This document shows positions 13,387-18,510 of a DNA stretch of 18,510 bases, piece after piece; positions within the stretch are counted from its first letter, which is position 1; each line of letters opens with the position of its first letter. The notes under the pieces were generated by a model. The model was not told the origin of the DNA. It ran no database searches and worked only from the letters and a program-made list of their open reading frames with translations. This DNA is from Bacteroidota bacterium. GTDB taxonomy: Bacteria > Bacteroidota > Bacteroidia > Chitinophagales > Chitinophagaceae. The stretch covers positions 1 to 18,510 of the forward strand of contig JAEZAM010000040.1 in assembly GCA_023430465.1 (NCBI GenBank), in the 5' to 3' direction. The position numbers and the translations under genes were made by a program.

Positions 13387-14142
13387 ATGTCAGCAGAACT
13401 GCAACAAATCGACAAGGACCGTCTTCCGCGTCATATTGCCATCATCATGGACGGCAATGGCCGATGGGCAAGGGAGCAGGGTCAGGATCGACTGTATGGC
13501 CATTTCCACGGAGTGGAAAGTGTACGAAACATCGTTGAGGGCTGTGCCGAACTTGGAGTGGGTTATCTCACACTCTATGCTTTTTCAACCGAGAACTGGG
13601 ACAGGCCTGAAAACGAAGTAGTGGGGCTCATGGAACTGCTGGTGAGCACTATCCGCAAGGAAGTGGAAACACTCCATAAGAATAATATCCGCCTTCATGT
13701 GATCGGTGACATGAACATGCTACCTGCCTATGCGCAACAGGAATTAAACGAGGCACTGGAGTTTACAGCAGCAAACACGGGCTTGAACCTCGTGATGGCA
13801 CTGAGCTACAGCGGCCGGTGGGAATTACTGCACGCAGTGAAGAACATAGCCCGCGAAGTGAAAGAAAATAAACTGCAGGTAGAGGCCATCACGCAGGAAA
13901 CGCTGCAACAACACCTTTGCACAAGCCAGTTCCCCGACCCCGAACTCATGATCCGCACCAGCGGCGAATTCCGGATAAGCAATTTCCTGCTTTATCAACT
14001 GGCCTATGCCGAACTCTATTTCACTGATGTGAGGTGGCCGGATTTCAGGAAACAAAATCTCTATGAAGCAATTCTCGATTACCAACACCGGGAAAGAAGG
14101 TTTGGAAAAACGAGTGAACAACTGACTGAAAATAATGCCTGA
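13387..14142 (+). CDS. uppS: Isoprenyl transferase (undecaprenyl diphosphate synthase)
   Basis: Cis-prenyltransferase that extends farnesyl diphosphate with isopentenyl diphosphate to C55 undecaprenyl diphosphate, the lipid carrier for peptidoglycan and surface polysaccharides. The 251-residue product has all family blocks: RHIAIIMDGNGRWAR (15-29, catalytic Asp22), GHFHG, TLYAFSTENWDRP (62-74), LSYSGRWEL, DPELMIRTSGEFRISNFLLY with AYAELYFTDVRWPDF (IPP-binding Arg residues), and a HRERRFG C terminus. Length is normal. It is peripheral to the inner membrane, with no signal peptide. Its position between porG and bamA matches the common Bacteroidota order. Confidence 0.96.
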   Translation: MSAELQQIDKDRLPRHIAIIMDGNGRWAREQGQDRLYGHFHGVESVRNIVEGCAELGVGYLTLYAFSTENWDRPENEVVGLMELLVSTIRKEVETLHKNNIRLHVIGDMNMLPAYAQQELNEALEFTAANTGLNLVMALSYSGRWELLHAVKNIAREVKENKLQVEAITQETLQQHLCTSQFPDPELMIRTSGEFRISNFLLYQLAYAELYFTDVRWPDFRKQNLYEAILDYQHRERRFGKTSEQLTENNA

Positions 14143-14304
14143 AAAACCTCTGTAAACCCCTGTGGTGAAGGGCTGCTTTTAACAAAGACTTTCGATATTA
14201 ACCGTTAATTTGCCGCCGCAACAAGGTTTGGAGGAAAACGTATTAAAAAACAAACTAATTGCATTCCCGACTCGAGCGGGCCTGACTGACCTGAACAATC
14301 AACC

Positions 14305-17046
14305 ATGCAACGAATTTCACTCCGCATTTTTGCCTTATTGGTAATCGTTTTATCCTCTGCCGTTGCTATACACGCCCAGGATCTTCGTGATACCCTTCCC
14401 CCTGCCACATCGGTTGATCCCAAATTGCTTGAATGGGAAAATGCGCGCATACCTAAAGAATATACCATCGGCACAGTCTCCATTTCCGGTATACGCCACC
14501 TTGATACATCGATCGTTCTCTCAATTTCCGGTTTGCAGCCCGGCGATAAATTCACCCACCCGGGTACCGATATCTTCTCCCGTGCCATTGCTAACATGTG
14601 GCGGCAGAAATTGTTTTCCGGTGTGCAGATCTACGTAACCAACATCGTTGATAACCGCGTGGATATCGAACTGGCCGTAGTGGAGCGCCCACGACTGGGA
14701 AATTTTAAATTCATTGGTCCAAAGAAATCAGAAGCGGAAGACCTGCAATCCAAGATCGCCCTGGCCAAGCAGGTCATCATTACAGAAAACATGCGCCGCA
14801 ACATCGTAGAGGTCACTACAAAATATTACCAGGACAAAGGCTTCCAGGACATCACCGTCAGAATCGACGAAAAAACGGATCCATCATTCGTGAATTCCAA
14901 CTCAATGATGATTTACGTGGACAAAGGAAAAAAAGTGCGGATCGACGAGGTTAATTTCTTTGGAAACGAAACGGTAGATGCACTCAAGCTCAAAAAACAA
15001 TTGAAAGGAACAAAGGAGATGAGCAAGTTTACGCTCTATCCTTCTAAATATCAAAGCCCCTACGGCGAATCAAAACGGCCGAGCTTCAAGGAATACCTGA
15101 ACGATTGGGGATTCCTTTCTGTATCCAAGACCAAAGAATTGCTTGACCCCTATTTCCGGTTCAAGCTGTTCAGCTCAGCAAAATTCAACCCCACCAAATA
15201 CGAAGAGGACAAGGCAAAAGTTCTCCAGTATTACAACTCGTTGGGTTATCGTGATGCAACAATCGTTGCCGATACCTTGATCAGCAATGACGGCAAGTTG
15301 TATGTTGACATCAAGGTGAACGAAGGCCGCAAATATTATTTTGGCAACATTGCCTGGAAGGGAAATGCGAAATACTCCGATTCCCTGCTGAATATGGTAT
15401 TGGGCATTCAGAAAGGTGATATATATAACATCGATATCCTCAATAAGCGTCTCGGAAAGGAAATGTCGCAGGAAGGTGGTGACATCAGCGGTTACTATCA
15501 GGATGACGGATATCTCTTCTTCCGTGTAGAGCCGGTGGAGACTGCGGTTTATAATGATACGATCGATCACGAGATCAGGATCACCGAAGGGCCGCAGGCA
15601 CGCATTCGCACGGTAACCATTGCCGGCAATGAGCGCACGAAGGATCATGTTATCCGTCGTGAATTAAGAACCCTGCCAGGTGAATTGTTCAGCCGCAGTG
15701 ACCTTATCCGTTCGCAGCGTGAGCTGGCAAACCTGCAATACTTCAACCAGGAAACGATCAACCCCGGTGTTGTTCCAAATGCTGATGACGGGACCGTGGA
15801 CATCAACTGGAAGCTTGAGGAAAAATCTTCCGACCAGCTTGAGCTTTCAGCGGGTTGGGGTGGTGGTATCGGGCTTACCGGTACACTTGGTGTGACGTTC
15901 AATAATTTCTCTATAAAGAATATTTGGAAGCGTTCAGCCTGGGATCCGTTGCCAACAGGTGACGGGCAAAAACTCAGCCTGCGCGTACAGTCGAACGGCC
16001 GCGCCTTCCGGTCTTATAATTTCTCATTCACGGAGCCATGGCTTGGTGGTAAGAAAAGAAACTCGTTGACGTTTGCTTATAATAATAGCAAGTATTCAAA
16101 TGCCTTCGATCCATTTACCGGAACAATCGACAAGCGCCGCTCTGATACGAATTATCTTAAGGTAAACGGATTTTCCGTGTCACTTGGTAAGCAGTTGAAA
16201 TGGCCGGATGACTATTTCAGCCTGGTATATTCATTGAATTTCACCCAATACAAACGCCGTAACTACGGCATCTTTGAAGGGGTGAGCGATGACGGTACTT
16301 CCAATAACCTCAGCCTGAAAATTGCATTGCAGCGTTCTTCCGTGTTTGATCCCATCTTCCCACGCAGCGGATCCAACCTGATGGCGAGTGTGCAGTTCAC
16401 GCCACCATATTCCGCATTTAACCCGGATATCATCAATTCAAATGACCCGTACAAAAATCCGGAATATCACAAGTGGCGCTTCAATGCAGAGTGGTATGTT
16501 CCGATCGGCAAGCCGATGGGCGCGGATAAGGATCGCCAGTTTGTATTGAAACTTGCCGCGAAGTATGGATTCATGGGCCGGTACAACCGCAAGCTGGATT
16601 ACTCACCGTTTGAGCGATTCCAGGTAGGTGATGCGGGATTGACGAACAACTATGGTCTGCTTGGTTATGACATCATTGCCCACAGGGGTTATCCTGTTTA
16701 CCAAAACTCAGATCCAACGATCAATCCTGATCAGCAGAATGCATCGAAGTTCTTTACCATATTCAATAAGTACCAGCTCGAAATGCGTTATCCTTTGGTC
16801 ACCAATCCTGGTAGTACCATTTATGGTCTTGCATTCTTTGAAGCGGCGAACGGTTGGTTTAATTTCAAAGATTATAACCCGTTCCGTCTGCGCAGAAGTG
16901 CTGGTCTTGGTATGAGGTTCTTCCTTCCGATGTTTGGTCTGCTTGGTTTTGACTATGGTGTCGGTTTCGACAGGGCCAGACCTGGTCAGACAGGACTGAA
17001 AGGCATTTCCCGCTTCACGTTCATGCTTGGTTTCGAACCTGAATAA
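14305..17046 (+). CDS. bamA: Outer-membrane protein assembly factor BamA
   Basis: Essential outer-membrane insertase that folds beta-barrels. The 913-residue product has a signal peptide ending IHAQ (cleavage near residue 25), five POTRA domains at about 53-129, 130-210, 211-343, 344-432 and 433-508, and a 16-strand-type barrel from about 510 to the end. The third POTRA carries an insertion of about 60 residues (roughly 236-295). The conserved loop-6 motif is present as HRGYP (Arg794). The last strand reads FTFMLGFEPE: the usual terminal aromatic is followed by three more residues. It is larger than E. coli BamA (about 810). The ATG at 14305 gives a good signal peptide and follows 162 non-coding bases. 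Two Skp-like chaperone genes follow directly. Confidence 0.95.
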   Translation: MQRISLRIFALLVIVLSSAVAIHAQDLRDTLPPATSVDPKLLEWENARIPKEYTIGTVSISGIRHLDTSIVLSISGLQPGDKFTHPGTDIFSRAIANMWRQKLFSGVQIYVTNIVDNRVDIELAVVERPRLGNFKFIGPKKSEAEDLQSKIALAKQVIITENMRRNIVEVTTKYYQDKGFQDITVRIDEKTDPSFVNSNSMMIYVDKGKKVRIDEVNFFGNETVDALKLKKQLKGTKEMSKFTLYPSKYQSPYGESKRPSFKEYLNDWGFLSVSKTKELLDPYFRFKLFSSAKFNPTKYEEDKAKVLQYYNSLGYRDATIVADTLISNDGKLYVDIKVNEGRKYYFGNIAWKGNAKYSDSLLNMVLGIQKGDIYNIDILNKRLGKEMSQEGGDISGYYQDDGYLFFRVEPVETAVYNDTIDHEIRITEGPQARIRTVTIAGNERTKDHVIRRELRTLPGELFSRSDLIRSQRELANLQYFNQETINPGVVPNADDGTVDINWKLEEKSSDQLELSAGWGGGIGLTGTLGVTFNNFSIKNIWKRSAWDPLPTGDGQKLSLRVQSNGRAFRSYNFSFTEPWLGGKKRNSLTFAYNNSKYSNAFDPFTGTIDKRRSDTNYLKVNGFSVSLGKQLKWPDDYFSLVYSLNFTQYKRRNYGIFEGVSDDGTSNNLSLKIALQRSSVFDPIFPRSGSNLMASVQFTPPYSAFNPDIINSNDPYKNPEYHKWRFNAEWYVPIGKPMGADKDRQFVLKLAAKYGFMGRYNRKLDYSPFERFQVGDAGLTNNYGLLGYDIIAHRGYPVYQNSDPTINPDQQNASKFFTIFNKYQLEMRYPLVTNPGSTIYGLAFFEAANGWFNFKDYNPFRLRRSAGLGMRFFLPMFGLLGFDYGVGFDRARPGQTGLKGISRFTFMLGFEPE

Positions 17047-17073
17047 AATTCACTACACGAAATAATGCTCAAT

Positions 17074-17589
17074 ATGAAAAAATTAATGTTGATCCTGCTG
17101 GTGACCGTACTTGCCGCAGGTAGCGTCAGCGCCCAGAAATACGCAGTGATCGATACAAGATTCATCCTTGATAAAATGCCGGAGTATAAGAATGCGCAGA
17201 AGCAACTCGATGACATTGCGCTCGACTGGCAGAAAGATATTGATGCCCGACAGGCGGTGCTGGACAAAATGTACAAGGATTTTGATGCGGAGCAGGTGAT
17301 GCTGAGCGAGGACCTCAAAAAGAAAAGAGCCGATCAGCTTTTTATAAAGGAAAAAGAACTCCGCGATCTGCAGCGTCAACGCTTTGGTTTTGAGGGTGAT
17401 CTGTTCAAGAAAAGACAGGAACTGGTAAAACCCGTGCAGGACAAGGTTTATAATGCCGTGCTGAAGTTATCGACCCAGCGCGGGTACGATTTCGTTCTCG
17501 ATAAAAGTGAAGGAATTACCATTATATTTGCCGACCCCAAACTCGACAAGAGCGAGGATGTGCTGAAAGAGCTGGGTATCCGGAACTAG
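17074..17589 (+). CDS. OmpH/Skp family periplasmic chaperone (first copy)
   Basis: Periplasmic holdase of the Skp/OmpH family that would carry unfolded outer-membrane proteins to BamA. The 171-residue product has a signal peptide MKKLMLILLVTVLAAGSVSA cut before QKYAVID, the family-typical first strand KYAVIDTRFILDKMPEY, a long highly charged helical hairpin (about 40-125, many Lys, Asp, Glu, Gln) that forms the tentacle, and a closing strand YDFVLDKSEGITIIFADP. This is the canonical plan and length. It starts 27 bases after bamA. An ATG at 17065 would add three residues; I prefer 17074 because it gives a standard MKK signal peptide, but neither has a Shine-Dalgarno sequence. Confidence 0.9.
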   Translation: MKKLMLILLVTVLAAGSVSAQKYAVIDTRFILDKMPEYKNAQKQLDDIALDWQKDIDARQAVLDKMYKDFDAEQVMLSEDLKKKRADQLFIKEKELRDLQRQRFGFEGDLFKKRQELVKPVQDKVYNAVLKLSTQRGYDFVLDKSEGITIIFADPKLDKSEDVLKELGIRN

Positions 17590-17703
17590 TATGAATTGAT
17601 TGATGTCATTTTCTTACGTTAAAGAAAAGCCAACAAGCAACTTTACCGGGCTCAGGATGATCTTAAAAACAAAACCTTAAAAAGGAATACAAAAAACAAC
17701 CAG

Positions 17704-18255
17704 ATGAAAAAATTGAAAGTGCTTGCTGTTGCTGCCTGCCTGATGATCATTGGGAATGAAGTAAAAGCGCAAACAAAGATCGGCTACATCGATGCTGAGA
17801 CTATTCTTTACCTGATGCCGGAAGTGGGTAAGATCGATTCACTTGTGCGTCTTTACCAGACTGATACCATCGGCCAGGAATATAATTCCCTGATGCAGAC
17901 GTACCAGTTCAAGGACAGCATTTTCCGTGATACCCTGCATGTTTCCGCTGCAGTGCGTGAACAGACAGGCCGCGAGCTTGCGCAGTTGTTGCCAACGTTG
18001 CAAAACTGGCAGCAGATCGCCCAGGAAGCTTCGCAGAATAAGCAAACACAGTTGCTTGCTCCGGTGATGAAGCGCATCCAGGATGCGATCAATGCGGTAG
18101 CAAAGGAAAAGGGATATACTTACGTGGTATCGCGTGAATCCATTCTTGTAGCCCCGGATGCAGACAATCTGTTGCAGCCCGTAGCCAAGAAATTGAACAT
18201 TACGCTTCCTCCACAACTGCTTCCCGGTTATAAGCCGCAGGCAGGTGGCAGATAA
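17704..18255 (+). CDS. OmpH/Skp family periplasmic chaperone (second, divergent copy)
   Basis: A second Skp/OmpH-like protein, 183 residues, with signal peptide MKKLKVLAVAACLMIIGNEV ending near KAQ. Both family edges are kept: KIGYIDAETILYLMPEV after the signal peptide and YTYVVSRESILVAPDADNL near the end. The middle is unlike the first copy: fewer Lys and Glu, many Gln, Thr and Ser (for example LQNWQQIAQEASQNKQTQLL), and a Pro-rich C-terminal tail (LPPQLLPGYKPQAGGR). It therefore probably forms a similar trimer with a less basic cavity and perhaps different clients (inference). It lies 114 bases after the first copy and ends before a strong terminator. Confidence 0.87.
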   Translation: MKKLKVLAVAACLMIIGNEVKAQTKIGYIDAETILYLMPEVGKIDSLVRLYQTDTIGQEYNSLMQTYQFKDSIFRDTLHVSAAVREQTGRELAQLLPTLQNWQQIAQEASQNKQTQLLAPVMKRIQDAINAVAKEKGYTYVVSRESILVAPDADNLLQPVAKKLNITLPPQLLPGYKPQAGGR

Positions 18256-18272
18256 GAGATAACTAGATTTGT

Positions 18273-18299
18273 AACCCCGCTTCATGGCGGGGTTTTTTT
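18273..18299 (+). terminator. Intrinsic terminator after the second skp-like gene
   Basis: A perfect 8-bp stem, AACCCCGC with GCGGGGTT, and a loop TTCATG are followed by seven T. It starts 17 bases after the stop codon at 18255 and probably ends the bamA-skp transcript. The glutamate racemase gene that often follows in relatives is not within the window. Confidence 0.9.
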
Positions 18300-18324
18300 G
18301 TGCCTCTACTTCACCCCTGGTCAC

Positions 18325-18350
18325 ATTAACCCCGGGATTCATCCCGGGGT
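18325..18350. repeat. REP-like palindrome, left arm
   Basis: ACCCCGGGA and TCCCGGGGT pair perfectly (9 bp) around a TTCA loop, preceded by ATTA. The sequence ATTAACCCCGGGATTCATCC is repeated in inverted orientation at 18457-18482 with one base changed. CCCTGGTCAC directly before it (18315-18324) also recurs at 18435-18444 as a direct repeat. Confidence 0.8.
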
Positions 18351-18408
18351 GCAGCGATGTCCCTGTATTGTGGGGGATAGTGTGAGCCGGAACGGTTGCC
18401 CATCAGTG

Positions 18409-18428
18409 CGACACCACCATCGGTGTCG
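18409..18428. repeat. Central hairpin between the REP-like arms
   Basis: CGACACC and GGTGTCG form a perfect 7-bp stem around the loop ACCATC, located between the two inverted palindromes. It may be part of the same composite element. Confidence 0.55.
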
Positions 18429-18448
18429 GTAGGACCCTGGTCACCTCT

Positions 18449-18486
18449 AGCCATTTACCCCGGGATGAATACCGGGGTTAATGGCT
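18449..18486. repeat. REP-like palindrome, right arm (extended hairpin)
   Basis: Two stems in register: AGCCATT with AATGGCT (outer, 7 bp) and ACCCCGG with CCGGGGT (inner, 7 bp), separated by one T-T mismatch, with the loop GATGAATA. The inner part is the inverted partner of 18325-18350. The sequence runs on to the window edge at 18510 with no gene seen, so the full element cannot be judged. Confidence 0.75.
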
Positions 18487-18510
18487 GGTGCCGTGCCCGC
18501 GGTTTCCAGA

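Noticed and set aside
14266..14280. CCCG-ACTCGAG-CGGG stem before bamA as terminator or regulator
   Set aside because: Only a 4-bp stem, no T run, and likely to occur by chance.
17839..18342. A 167-codon minus-strand frame over the second skp-like gene
   Set aside because: Antisense to a supported gene, crosses its terminator and starts within the REP-like region.

Overview
The window looks like chromosomal DNA of a Bacteroidota bacterium, most likely of the Chitinophagales/Chitinophagaceae (inference from protein style, not from a marker gene). The evidence is a GldC protein, a type IX secretion cargo protein with a C-terminal sorting domain, a PorG/DUF6089 barrel, a DUF4290 protein, a BamA ending in EPE, near-absence of Shine-Dalgarno sequences and TAnnTTTG-type -7 boxes just before several genes. 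No tRNA, rRNA, CRISPR array, insertion sequence or phage gene was seen.

Region 1 (1-865) is non-coding repeat DNA: two full copies and one partial copy of a 256-304 bp unit. Each copy has a run of degenerate TGCTGGR/TACTGGG heptamers, and a CCCT...AGGG hairpin marks the junctions. It lies directly upstream of guanylate kinase (gmk, 866-1474, +).

Region 2 (1446-5380) is on the minus strand: a membrane-anchored cupin whose end overlaps gmk, murA with Asp in place of the catalytic Cys, a DUF4290 protein with an RGG-like tail, and a secreted T9SS cargo protein. Two intrinsic terminators separate murA, the DUF4290 gene and the cargo gene. A divergent intergenic region (5381-5669) holds a candidate promoter and a strong hairpin.

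Region 3 (5670-8201, +) has a degenerate GT-B glycosyltransferase-like gene, then gldC, a yqeY-like gene and a cvpA-like gene.

Region 4 (8493-18255, +) is an envelope-biogenesis cluster: alpha/beta hydrolase, CBS-domain protein, single-POTRA outer-membrane barrel, NAD kinase (nadK), PorG-like barrel, undecaprenyl diphosphate synthase (uppS), BamA, and two Skp/OmpH-like periplasmic chaperones, closed by a strong terminator. It combines lipid-carrier synthesis for cell-wall building (uppS, with murA nearby), barrel insertion (BamA, Skp) and type IX secretion (PorG, with gldC and the cargo protein nearby). The porG-uppS-bamA-skp-skp order resembles the PorG locus of Porphyromonas gingivalis (from memory).

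Region 5 (18301-18510) is non-coding and holds a REP/BIME-like pair of inverted palindromes, cut by the window edge.

There is no clear new multi-gene system. The least explained items are the heptamer-bearing tandem units at the left edge, the palindrome pair at the right edge, and several genes that keep a family fold but have changed key residues (MurA, cupin, glycosyltransferase, POTRA barrel).
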